Positions 8,094-14,484 of a stretch of DNA of 16,761 nucleotides are shown here, piece by piece. Source of the DNA: Actinomycetota bacterium (GTDB lineage Bacteria; Actinomycetota; Nitriliruptoria; Euzebyales; Egibacteraceae). Where the stretch lies: positions 1-16,761 of the forward strand of contig JAHWKQ010000020.1 in the NCBI GenBank assembly GCA_019347785.1, in the 5' to 3' direction. Made by a program: the position numbers and the translations under genes. Each line of letters starts with the position of its first letter. The first letter of the stretch is position 1. A model generated the notes under the pieces. The model made no database searches. It saw only the letters and a list, made by a program, of their open reading frames with translations, and was not told where the DNA came from.

Positions 8094-8177
8094 GTGGGCG
8101 GCAACCGGATCATCAACATCGTCATCATCGTCATCCTCGTGCTGGTGGTGATCTGGCTCATCCAGATGGTCTTCTAG
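8094..8177 (+). CDS. Possible 27-residue hydrophobic membrane peptide
   Basis: GTG 8094 opens 27 codons to TAG 8175-8177. A GGAAGGG ribosome-site-like stretch ends seven bases upstream. After a short polar start (VGGNRIIN) the rest is almost entirely Ile, Val and Leu with one Trp, long enough for a single membrane helix, ending LIQMVF. It fills much of the 182-base gap between mrpG and radA on the same strand. Ile codons are all ATC and the helix is uninterrupted. I do not recognise a family. It could be a small accessory peptide of the Mrp complex or unrelated, or a chance reading frame; its length alone gives weak statistical support. Confidence 0.45.
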   Translation: MGGNRIINIVIIVILVLVVIWLIQMVF

Positions 8178-8209
8178 CCGTCGGGCCGCGGGGCGTCACA
8201 GGCGCCCGG

Positions 8210-8215
8210 TAGCAT
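8210..8215 (+). promoter_or_regulatory. Possible -10 element for radA
   Basis: TAGCAT fits the actinobacterial TANNNT -10 pattern and lies nine bases before the radA ATG, so transcription would begin at or within about 3 bases of the start codon (a leaderless or near-leaderless mRNA, common in actinobacteria). No convincing ribosome site precedes the ATG, which fits this. No recognisable -35 box is seen, so the call is tentative. Confidence 0.3.
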
Positions 8216-8224
8216 CCCGCGAAG

Positions 8225-9667
8225 ATGCGACGGCCCCGCACCCATGCCCGCTGCCAGCAGTGCGGCCGTGTCGAGCCGCGGTGGGTCGGGCGGTGCCCCG
8301 AGTGCGCCTCGTGGGGCACGATGCTCCAGGAGGAGGCACCCGCGCCGACGCCGCCCGCCGCGCAGCGGGCGATGTCGGCCCGGCCCGCGGTGCCCATCAC
8401 CCGGGTCGGCCTCGCCGCGGGCGCCAGGACCGCCACCGGCATCGCCGAGCTGGACCGAGTGCTCGGCGGCGGGCTCGTCGCCGGCTCCGTCACGCTGCTC
8501 GGGGGGGAGCCCGGTGCCGGCAAGTCGACCCTTCTGCTGCAGGCCGCCCGCTGTCTGGCCGTCGGCGGGCACACGGTGCTGTACGCGTCGGCCGAGGAGT
8601 CCCCCGGCCAGGTGCGGCTGCGGGCCGAGCGCCTCGGCGCCGTCGACGAGCGCCTGCTGCTGGCCGGCGAGACGGACGTGGGCGCGCTGCTCGCCCTGGT
8701 CGAGGCGCACGGGCCCGATGTCCTCGTGGTCGACTCGATCCAGGCGGTGTCCGACCAGGCGGTGGCCGGGGTGCCCGGCGGCGTGGCCCAGGTCCGCGAG
8801 TGTGCGCAGCGGATCACCGGAGCCGCCAAGCGGCGCGGTATGGCGACGATGCTCGTCGGTCACGTGACCAAGGACGGCAGCCTGGCCGGCCCCCGGGTCC
8901 TGGAGCACCTCGTCGACGTCGTGTGCGACATCGAGGGCGACCGCCACCATGCCCTGCGGCTCGTGCGCGCCGGCAAGAACCGCTTCGGTGGCACGGGCGA
9001 GGTCGGCTGCTTCGAGATGACCGAGCGCGGGCTGGCGGGCGTCGCCGACGCCGGCAGGCTGTTCCTCAGCGAGCCCGCCGAGGGCACGAGCGGCGTCGCG
9101 GTCACCCTCACCCTCGAGGGTCACAGGCCGCTGGCCTGCGAGCTGCAGGCCCTCGTCGTGCCGACGTCCCTGGCCTACCCCCGGCGGGTGGCCAGCGGGC
9201 TGGACTCGCAGCGGCTCAACCTGCTCGTCGCCGTGCTCGAGCGGCGCGCCGGGCTCGCCCTCCGCGAGCGGGACGTCTACGCCTCCAGCGTCGGGGGCGT
9301 GCGGCTGGTCGAGCCCGCGGTCGACCTGGCGCTGTGCCTGGCCATCGCCTCCAGCCGCCGGGACCACGCCGTGCCCCGTGGCGTCGTCGCGGTCGGCGAG
9401 GTGGGGCTGGCCGGGGAGCTGCGGCTGGTGGCGCGCACCGAGCGCCGGCTGGCGGAGGCGGCCCGACTGGGCTTCGACGGGGCGATCGTCCCGAACGCGT
9501 ATGATGGGCCTGCCGCCGGGCTTGTCCTGACCCGGGTGGGTGATCTGACCGCCGCACTCGCCGCAGGTCTGGGCGCCGGGAGCCGTCCGCGCAGGCGGGC
9601 GGGCGGGGACCGCTCGGGCGGCGAGGTCGCGCCGGCGTCGTCGGGGTCCGGTGGCCCGCCGGGGTGA
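8225..9667 (+). CDS. radA: DNA repair/recombination ATPase RadA (Sms)
   Basis: RadA is a RecA-like ATPase and helicase that helps process recombination intermediates. The 480-residue protein has all family domains: an N-terminal C4 zinc ribbon (Cys10, Cys13, Cys24, Cys27), a RecA core with Walker A GEPGAGKST (94-102), Walker B around VLVVDSIQ (166-173), the RadA-specific KNRFG motif (251-255), and a Lon-protease-like C-terminal domain (about 285-455), where VGEVGLAGELR is typical. The last ~25 residues are a low-complexity Arg/Gly/Ser tail. The ATG at 8225 gives the zinc ribbon close to the N-terminus, as in homologues. disA follows 43 bases downstream, the usual actinobacterial and firmicute neighbour. 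Confidence 0.96.
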   Translation: MRRPRTHARCQQCGRVEPRWVGRCPECASWGTMLQEEAPAPTPPAAQRAMSARPAVPITRVGLAAGARTATGIAELDRVLGGGLVAGSVTLLGGEPGAGKSTLLLQAARCLAVGGHTVLYASAEESPGQVRLRAERLGAVDERLLLAGETDVGALLALVEAHGPDVLVVDSIQAVSDQAVAGVPGGVAQVRECAQRITGAAKRRGMATMLVGHVTKDGSLAGPRVLEHLVDVVCDIEGDRHHALRLVRAGKNRFGGTGEVGCFEMTERGLAGVADAGRLFLSEPAEGTSGVAVTLTLEGHRPLACELQALVVPTSLAYPRRVASGLDSQRLNLLVAVLERRAGLALRERDVYASSVGGVRLVEPAVDLALCLAIASSRRDHAVPRGVVAVGEVGLAGELRLVARTERRLAEAARLGFDGAIVPNAYDGPAAGLVLTRVGDLTAALAAGLGAGSRPRRRAGGDRSGGEVAPASSGSGGPPG

Positions 9668-9710
9668 CGCCCGCAGACCCCGTGTGACCGGACGAGGTGA
9701 GGAACGGCAG

Positions 9711-10775
9711 TTGGCCTCCCGTGACGACCGTCTCATCGCGGTGCTCAAGAAGATCTCGCCGGGCACCGGGCTGCGCGAGGGGGTCGACCGCATCATGAAG
9801 GCGGGCAAGGGCGCGCTGGTCGTCCTCGGGCTGTCTCCCGAGGTGCGGGCCGTGCAGTCGGGCGGCTTCAAGATGGCGACCGCGTTCACGGCGCAGCGCC
9901 TCGGAGAGGTCGCCAAGATGGACGGCGCCATCATCCTCGACGACGACGTCGAGCGGATCGTGTGGGCCAATGTGCACCTGGTCCCCGATCCGGACATCCG
10001 CACCTCGGAGACCGGGACGCGCCACCGCACGGCCGAGCGCGTGGCCCGCCAGACGGGCAAGCCGGTCATCGCCGTGAGCCAGTCGATGCGGGTGGTGACG
10101 CTGTATGTGGACGGGAGCAAGCACGTCCTGGAGCCCATCAGCTCCATCCTGTTCCGGGCCAACCAGGCGCTGGCCACGCTGGAGCGCTACCGCACCCGGC
10201 TCGACGAGGTCTCGACGTCGCTGTCCTATCTGGAGGTCGAGAACGTCGTCACGCTGCGCGACGCGCTGAACGTCCTGCAGCGCGCCGAGATGGTCCGGCG
10301 TATCGCCGACGAGATCGACATGTACGTGGCCGAGCTGGGCAACGACGGCCGGCTGCTGCAGCTGCAGCTGGACGAGCTGATGCGCGGCGTGGACAGCGAG
10401 CGGGCCCTGGTGGTCCGCGACTACCGCTCGGAGCAGCTGCCGGTCCACGACGTGGTGGCCGAGATCGACGCCGTCGACGCCGAGGACCTGCTCAGTCTGT
10501 CGACGCTGGCCAAGGTCCTGGGCCAGGAGCCGAACGAGGAGGGCATCGACCGGCACGTGATGCCGCGGGGCTACCGGATGCTGTCGCGCATCCCCCGGCT
10601 GCCCGACAGCGTGATGGAGAGGCTCGTGCAGCGCTTCTCGTCGCTGGAGGCGCTCATGGCCGCCGACGTCGAGAGCCTCGACGAGGTCGAGGGCGTGGGC
10701 GCGGCGCGCGCCCGCTCCATCAAGGAGGGGCTGTCGCGCCTGGCGGAGTCGTCGATCCTGGAGCGCTACGCCTAG
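9711..10775 (+). CDS. disA: DNA integrity scanning protein, diadenylate cyclase DisA
   Basis: DisA makes c-di-AMP from two ATP and pauses at branched DNA. The N-terminal DAC domain has the catalytic DGA motif (71-73 in KMDGAIIL) and the RHR motif (104-106 in GTRHRTAER). A helical linker follows, then C-terminal helix-hairpin-helix DNA-binding repeats (LDEVEGVGAARARSIKEGL near the end). The start TTG 9711 is chosen because a ribosome site (GAGGTGAGGAA) lies just upstream and because it places PGTGLREG 16 residues from the start, as in mycobacterial DisA; GTG 9684 and GTG 9651 are in-frame alternatives, the latter inside radA. The product is 354 residues, normal for the family. c-di-AMP typically regulates K+ and osmolyte balance. 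Confidence 0.94.
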   Translation: MASRDDRLIAVLKKISPGTGLREGVDRIMKAGKGALVVLGLSPEVRAVQSGGFKMATAFTAQRLGEVAKMDGAIILDDDVERIVWANVHLVPDPDIRTSETGTRHRTAERVARQTGKPVIAVSQSMRVVTLYVDGSKHVLEPISSILFRANQALATLERYRTRLDEVSTSLSYLEVENVVTLRDALNVLQRAEMVRRIADEIDMYVAELGNDGRLLQLQLDELMRGVDSERALVVRDYRSEQLPVHDVVAEIDAVDAEDLLSLSTLAKVLGQEPNEEGIDRHVMPRGYRMLSRIPRLPDSVMERLVQRFSSLEALMAADVESLDEVEGVGAARARSIKEGLSRLAESSILERYA

Positions 10776-10785
10776 CGACGGGACC

Positions 10786-10846
10786 GCCGGGGGAGGCGCG
10801 CATCCCCCGGCCGGGGCATCACAAACATGCCCTGACCAGGGGTTTT
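10786..10846 (+). terminator. Candidate termination region after disA
   Basis: Ten bases after the disA stop, 10786-10794 pairs perfectly with 10803-10811 (9 bp, all G-C but one) around an 8-base loop. A second small hairpin, CCCT-GACC-AGGG (10830-10841), is followed by GTTTT, one of the few T runs in the window. The first hairpin has no T tract and competes with a palindrome at 10805-10816, so termination efficiency is uncertain. Confidence 0.4.
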
Positions 10847-10868
10847 GCTGGCTCCCCGGGGGTGCTCA

Positions 10869-10877
10869 TGGTAAGGT
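10869..10877 (+). promoter_or_regulatory. Extended -10 promoter for carD
   Basis: TGGTAAGGT contains an extended -10 (TGn plus TAAGGT, matching TANNNT). It lies 58 bases before the carD ATG, giving a leader of about 50 bases. No -35 hexamer at 16-18 bases is visible; TTGCTG at 10845 is 21 bases away. A weak -35 is common in actinobacterial promoters that depend on CarD or RbpA for open-complex stability. Confidence 0.45.
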
Positions 10878-10935
10878 GTCCCGTCAGCACCTACAGGCCG
10901 CGGGGCAGGCGGCTGCGCGTCCAGGGGGCCAGTGG

Positions 10936-11421
10936 ATGAGCTACCGCGTCGGGGACACCGTCGTCTACCCCCATCACGGGGCGGCCGTGGTGGAGCGACG
11001 GGAGCGACGGTGCGTCGACGGGCGCACCGAGCGCGACTACCTGGTCCTCAAGCTCACCTACGGCGATCTGACGCTGATGGTGCCCGCCGACGCCACCGAC
11101 GAGGTCGGGCTGCGCGACGTCGTCGGGCAGAAGGAGGTCGAGGAGGTCCTGGCGGTGCTGCGCCGGCGCGACGGACAGATGCCCACGAACTGGTCGCGCC
11201 GGTTCAAGGCCAACTACGAGAAGCTGCGCTCCGGCGACATCTTCCAGGTGGCCGAGGTCGTGCGGAACCTGTCGCTGCGGGAGCGCGAGAAGGGCCTGTC
11301 GGCCGGCGAGAAGCGCATGCTCACCAAGTCCAGGCAGATCCTGGTGTCCGAGCTGTCCGCGGCCGTCCGCAAGGACGAGGAGGAGACCGAGGTCCTGCTC
11401 GAGGACATGCTGTCCGACTAG
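10936..11421 (+). CDS. carD: CarD family RNA polymerase-binding transcription regulator
   Basis: CarD binds the RNA polymerase beta subunit with its N-terminal Tudor-like domain and stabilises the open promoter complex with its helical C-terminal domain. The 161-residue protein matches mycobacterial CarD nearly end to end: VGDTVVYPHHGAA (5-17), the VVGQKEVEEV segment, PTNWSRRFKAN, and KGLSAGEKRMLTKSRQILV. The family's usual length is about 160. The ATG at 10936 is chosen since AGGGGG lies seven bases upstream and homologues start at the same place; an upstream in-frame ATG (10876) would overlap the promoter. ispD and ispF, frequent downstream neighbours of carD in actinobacteria, are missing; the next genes run in the opposite direction. 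Confidence 0.95.
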   Translation: MSYRVGDTVVYPHHGAAVVERRERRCVDGRTERDYLVLKLTYGDLTLMVPADATDEVGLRDVVGQKEVEEVLAVLRRRDGQMPTNWSRRFKANYEKLRSGDIFQVAEVVRNLSLREREKGLSAGEKRMLTKSRQILVSELSAAVRKDEEETEVLLEDMLSD

Positions 11422-11449
11422 GACCATCCGAAGGACCAGGGGAAGGGCC

Positions 11450-11466
11450 CCGCCGGCGGCCGGCGG
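11450..11466. terminator. Hairpin between convergent carD and EIIA genes
   Basis: A perfect 7-bp stem (CCGCCGG, loop CGG, CCGGCGG) sits in the 51-base gap between the carD stop and the EIIA stop. It could act on both strands. There is no T tract on either side, so it is only a candidate bidirectional terminator. Confidence 0.3.
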
Positions 11467-11472
11467 CGTCGC

Positions 11473-11856
11473 TCAGCCGTCGTCGATGCGGATGAGCGTC
11501 CCCCGCTCGATGGGGGGCACGGAGCCCTCGTCGCAGCACACGTCCCCGGGCATGGAGGCCTCCTGCTGTCCGTTGCGCTTCAGCACCAGATGGCCGAGGT
11601 TGGCGAGGTTCTCGTTGGCCACCTCGCCCACCGCGAGCACCCGCAGAGCCTCGTCACCGATGCGGACCGTGCAGCCGACGTCGACGCCCCCATCGGTGAC
11701 GGACGGCTCGTGCAGCACCGAGATGTCGGCGACCTCCTCGGGGGCCTCCTGGCCGAACAGCACGACGATGCCGGCGTCGAAGAACTCGCCGGCCATCTCG
11801 CCGACACCGGTGACCCGCGTCTCGTAGCGAGGGCGGGCGCCCGGCGCGTCGGCCAT
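11473..11856 (-). CDS. srlB: PTS glucitol/sorbitol-type enzyme IIA
   Basis: The cytoplasmic phosphoryl carrier that takes phosphate from HPr and passes it to EIIB in a glucitol-family (Gut) PTS. The 127 residues match E. coli SrlB in length and pattern: ADISVLHE (44-50, with His49, which aligns with the early conserved histidine and is the likely phosphoacceptor), VLAVGEVANENLANLGHLVLK (73-93, with the conserved His89), and a C-terminal PPIERGTLIRI. The ATG at 11856 follows the EIIB stop by one base (TGACATG), and the ribosome site must lie inside the EIIB gene. It is the last gene of the - strand operon. HPr and enzyme I are not in the window and are presumably encoded elsewhere. Confidence 0.93.
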   Translation of the reverse strand: MADAPGARPRYETRVTGVGEMAGEFFDAGIVVLFGQEAPEEVADISVLHEPSVTDGGVDVGCTVRIGDEALRVLAVGEVANENLANLGHLVLKRNGQQEASMPGDVCCDEGSVPPIERGTLIRIDDG

Positions 11857-11857
11857 G

Positions 11858-12229
11858 TCAGGCCTCTTCGACGTCCTGGGGCCGTACCCCGGACACGAAG
11901 TTGCCCTCGTTGATCTTCGAGGCCAGCGGCCCCGAGGGCGACGCGCCGTGGATGTCGACCGTCGGCACGCCCTTCATCGGGTAGACGCCGATTCGCGCGG
12001 TGCCGCCGCAGTCGATGACGGCGCAGGCCATCTGGTTGAACGGCACCGTGGACTTGAACGCGTCGAAGGGCTCGCCACCGGTCACCTCGGCGATCCGCTG
12101 CGCCACCGGGTGGATGCCGCCGCCGGTGATGGACGCGATGACCTTGCGATCCTCCGTCGGTGTGATCTCCAGGCCCTTGCCCCAGCCGCCCGGTCCCTTG
12201 CTCACCCTGGCTGTCTTGAAGTCGCTCAC
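11858..12229 (-). CDS. srlE: PTS glucitol/sorbitol-type enzyme IIB (free-standing)
   Basis: This 123-residue protein corresponds to the N-terminal EIIB half of E. coli SrlE. GPGGWGKGLEI (12-22), the phosphorylation-site motif VIDCGGTARIG with Cys74, the IHGASPSGPLA segment and NFVSGV near the end align well with SrlE. EIIB receives phosphate from EIIA on this cysteine and phosphorylates the incoming polyol. The GTG start at 12229 is preceded by AGAAAGGAAGG as ribosome site. A 45-base gap holding a perfect hairpin separates it from the upstream EIIC2 gene. The protein stops just where the linker to the membrane half starts in E. coli. Confidence 0.92.
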   Translation of the reverse strand: MSDFKTARVSKGPGGWGKGLEITPTEDRKVIASITGGGIHPVAQRIAEVTGGEPFDAFKSTVPFNQMACAVIDCGGTARIGVYPMKGVPTVDIHGASPSGPLASKINEGNFVSGVRPQDVEEA

Positions 12230-12253
12230 TCGCCTTCCTTTCTGCGGTGCCGC

Positions 12254-12272
12254 GAGCCGGCGGCGCCGGCTC
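12254..12272 (-). promoter_or_regulatory. Intercistronic hairpin in the PTS operon
   Basis: GAGCCGGC-GGC-GCCGGCTC is a perfect 8-bp stem with a 3-base loop, starting two bases after the EIIC2 stop and ending 24 bases before the EIIB start. It lies in the longest gap among the complete genes of this operon, where the other junctions are overlaps, 1-2 base gaps or 30 bases. There is no T tract. A role as an mRNA 3'-end stabiliser or partial terminator that sets membrane versus soluble subunit levels is inference. Confidence 0.5.
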
Positions 12273-12274
12273 TA

Positions 12275-12823
12275 CTAGTACATCCCGAAGCTGGCGAAGT
12301 AGGCGATGACGACCGCGGCCGGCCCGGTGATCACCCTGCTGAACAGCACGGCCGGCACCCCCACCTCGACCGTCTTCGGCTCTGCCTCGCCCAGCGACAG
12401 CCCCACCGGGATGAAGTCGCAGCCGACCTGCGGGTTGATCGCGAACAGCGCCGGCAGCGCGTACTGCACCGGGATGTTGCCCTGGCCGATCTGCTGGCCG
12501 AGCAGCACCCCGATGACCTGGGCGATCACCGCGCCCGGGCCCAGGATGGGCGACAGCACCGGCAGCGCGACGATGAAGCTGAGCACCAGCAGGCCCGGCA
12601 GCGACGACGCCAGTGGCGACAGGGTGTTCGCCAGCAGGTCGCCGATGCCCGTCGCGGTGACGATGCCGATGATGAGGCTCACGAACGCGATGAACGGCAG
12701 GATCGTCTGCACGACCGTGTCGATGGTGTCCCGACCGGCCTGGAAGATCTTGCCGACGATGCCGCCGACGGCCCGTCCCAGCCGCTGCAGCATGCCCTGC
12801 AGTCTGTCGAACCACCCGCTCAT
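12275..12823 (-). CDS. srlE: PTS glucitol/sorbitol-type EIIC2 membrane subunit (C-terminal half of SrlE)
   Basis: This 182-residue membrane protein matches the C-terminal half of E. coli SrlE: FQAGRDTIDTVVQTILPF (27-44), LLSPILGPGAVIAQVIGVLLG-like segment (about 88-109), NIPVQYALPALFAINPQ, and CDFIPVGLSLGEAEP. Several membrane helices are evident. With the SrlA-like subunit it should form the polyol channel. Its ATG (12823) overlaps the SrlA-like stop as ATGA, so the two membrane proteins are translationally coupled. In E. coli this domain is fused behind EIIB; here it is a separate gene placed in front of EIIB. It ends at TAG 12275, directly before the intercistronic hairpin. Confidence 0.92.
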   Translation of the reverse strand: MSGWFDRLQGMLQRLGRAVGGIVGKIFQAGRDTIDTVVQTILPFIAFVSLIIGIVTATGIGDLLANTLSPLASSLPGLLVLSFIVALPVLSPILGPGAVIAQVIGVLLGQQIGQGNIPVQYALPALFAINPQVGCDFIPVGLSLGEAEPKTVEVGVPAVLFSRVITGPAAVVIAYFASFGMY

Positions 12824-13407
12824 GCCGTCGCACCTCCCGCCGTCCGCTCGGCCTGCGTGTCGTCCTCCTGGTCGGGCGCCATTCGCGCGAACAGGATGTT
12901 GGCGATCCCCTGCGTGACGATCCCCCGCAGCAGGATCACGACGAGGCCGACGAGGAAGTAGCGCACGGCCAGGTCGATCTGGGCGAAGCCGGCCTGCTGC
13001 ACGCCACGGGCGATGCCCAGCCAGACGAACAGCTCGGCGGGGTTGGCGTGGGGGAACAGGCCCAGGATCGGGTGCACGAAGCTGACCGCCGAGTCGTAGA
13101 AGGCGGGCTTGTTCCGCTCCTCCAGGAACGCCCCCATGCTGTAGCAGGCGGGGTTCGTGAGGAAGAACACCGCCACGACGGGCAGGACGAGGAACCGCAG
13201 CGGCGCGAAGGCCAGCCCCGGGCGCCCGGCGAACTCGCCCATCTTGTTGATCCTCTCCTCGCCGACGAAGCGGATGATGGCGTTGACCGCGGTGAGCAGC
13301 ACGATCAGCAGGGGCAGGATCCCCGTGACGAGGTCGACGAACGTGTCCCCGCCGGCCTGGAACACCCCGATGAACGCCTTCGCCGCCCGTGACAGCGCGT
13401 CAAGCAC
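12820..13407 (-). CDS. srlA: PTS glucitol/sorbitol-type enzyme IIC (SrlA-like)
   Basis: The 195-residue membrane subunit matches E. coli SrlA (187 residues): FQAGGDTFVDLVTGILPL (16-33), FLTNPACYSMGAFLEERNKPAFYD, the GLFPHANPAELFVWLGIA motif and YFLVGLVVILLRGIVT. It forms the transport channel together with EIIC2. The GTG start at 13407 has the best ribosome site in the operon, AAAGGAGG six bases upstream, and overlaps the gutM stop by eight bases. The C-terminus has a short charged tail (DQEDDTQAERT). The substrate is an alditol by family, but glucitol itself is not proven. Confidence 0.93.
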   Translation of the reverse strand: MLDALSRAAKAFIGVFQAGGDTFVDLVTGILPLLIVLLTAVNAIIRFVGEERINKMGEFAGRPGLAFAPLRFLVLPVVAVFFLTNPACYSMGAFLEERNKPAFYDSAVSFVHPILGLFPHANPAELFVWLGIARGVQQAGFAQIDLAVRYFLVGLVVILLRGIVTQGIANILFARMAPDQEDDTQAERTAGGATA

Positions 13408-13813
13408 TGTGGGCCTCCTTTCTCTCTGTCCGACTCGGTTCGCCCCGCTCGAGGGAGTCCCGGTCGAGCAGATGGCGGGCGGCCATGGCCGCCGCCCGCG
13501 CCGACGCGTCGCCGCGGGCGTCCGCCAGCTCGGCGAGCGCGAGGCCCTCGAGCTCGGGGGCGGGCCGGGGCCGGGCCAGCGTCGTCACGCCGCCCAGGCG
13601 CCTGGCGCCGACGACCCGCCCCGACGCGTCGCTGGCGAGGGCGACGTAGACGCGCCGCGTCGCCCGCCCCCCGCCCACGCCGGTGGCGGTGGGGCCCAGG
13701 CGCCGCAGCTGGGCGACCTGGCGCATGAAGGCCCGCACCTGGCGGCCCGTCAGGTACATCTGCAGGCCCCAGCAGCCGGCCAGCAGAACCGTCAACAACA
13801 GCAGATCGCTCAC
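13400..13813 (-). CDS. gutM: GutM-like (glucitol operon activator) protein
   Basis: The 137-residue protein has an N-terminal hydrophobic helix (about residues 3-20), then a region matching E. coli GutM/SrlM: ATGVGGGRATRRVYVALASD, RVVGARRLGGVTTLARP and PELEGL. GutM is described in E. coli as an activator of the gut operon, though the family's biochemical activity is poorly understood and its N-terminal helix suggests membrane association. The C-terminal third (ASARAAAMAARHLLDRDS and beyond) is Ala/Arg rich and longer than in E. coli. The start is GTG 13813 with GGGAGGG eight bases upstream. It lies between the aldolase and EIIC genes. No GutR-like repressor is in the window. Confidence 0.85.
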   Translation of the reverse strand: MSDLLLLTVLLAGCWGLQMYLTGRQVRAFMRQVAQLRRLGPTATGVGGGRATRRVYVALASDASGRVVGARRLGGVTTLARPRPAPELEGLALAELADARGDASARAAAMAARHLLDRDSLERGEPSRTERKEAHSA

Positions 13814-13843
13814 GCCCGCACCCTCCCGCCGCGCCCGGCGACG

Positions 13844-14482
13844 TCAACGGCTGTCATCGAAGTAGCCCTCCAGCAGCATGCTCACCTGCGCCAGGTCGTC
13901 CTGGGACAACAGCGCCGGCTCGCCCAGCGAGCGGGCCACGAACCACACGCTGGCGACCCACTCCAGGTACACCGCCCGCCGGTAGGCGTCCTGCGGGCTG
14001 TCGCCGACCGTCAGCGCCCCGTGGTTGCCGAGCAGGACGGCCGACCGGCCCGCCAGCGCCGCCAGGACCCCGCGCTGGGTCTCCGCGCTCTCGGTCGGGC
14101 CGTAGGGGACCACGGCGACCGGGCCGCCCAGGTCGGCCATGAGGTAGTGCACCCGGGGCAGCTCGTCGGTGAGGCAGCCCAGGGCCGCCGCGTAGCGCGA
14201 GTGGGTGTGGACGACGCCTCCCGCCTCCGTGCCGCGGTACACGGCCAGGTGCAGCGATGTATCCGTCGAGGGGGTGCGCTCGGCCTCCACCGGGCGGCCG
14301 TCGGGGTCGACGACGCACAGCATGTGCGGCTGGAGCACGTCGTACTGCACGCCCCGGGGGGTGATGAGGACCTCGTCGCCGTCGCGGGCGCTGATGTTGC
14401 CGGCGCTGCCGACCCCGAGGCCGTCGGGGAGCATGCGCTTGCATAGCCCGGTCACGACCTCGCGTGCGCGCAGCATCGCCAT
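13844..14482 (-). CDS. Class II (zinc) aldolase, FucA/AraD family
   Basis: The 212-residue enzyme belongs to the family of fuculose/rhamnulose-phosphate aldolases and ribulose-5-phosphate 4-epimerase. Zinc ligands are His92 and His94 in VVHTHSRYAAAL and His154 in LLGNHGALTVG. The phosphate loop is GSAGNISAR (25-33), and the ITPRGV and PSTD motifs follow. At the position of the catalytic Glu73 of FucA there is Asp74, as in AraD-type epimerases, so either aldol cleavage or epimerisation is possible. The likely substrate is the ketose phosphate made from the PTS product. The start is ATG 14482, with GAGGA seven bases upstream; a GTG at 14488 overlapping the E1-beta stop is an alternative. Confidence 0.88.
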   Translation of the reverse strand: MAMLRAREVVTGLCKRMLPDGLGVGSAGNISARDGDEVLITPRGVQYDVLQPHMLCVVDPDGRPVEAERTPSTDTSLHLAVYRGTEAGGVVHTHSRYAAALGCLTDELPRVHYLMADLGGPVAVVPYGPTESAETQRGVLAALAGRSAVLLGNHGALTVGDSPQDAYRRAVYLEWVASVWFVARSLGEPALLSQDDLAQVSMLLEGYFDDSR

Positions 14483-14484
14483 GG

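Noticed and set aside
9500..9505. TATGAT, near-consensus -10 inside radA, as an internal disA promoter
   Set aside because: No -35 box at proper spacing (TTCGAC is 21 bases away) and it would imply a leader of about 200 bases; disA is well explained by co-transcription with radA.
8174..10177. 667-residue - strand frame over radA and disA
   Set aside because: Antisense shadow of two well-supported genes with no domain pattern of its own.
11855..12961. 368-residue + strand frame antisense to the PTS genes
   Set aside because: Low-complexity Asp/Arg/His/Gln composition and full overlap with strong PTS matches on the other strand.
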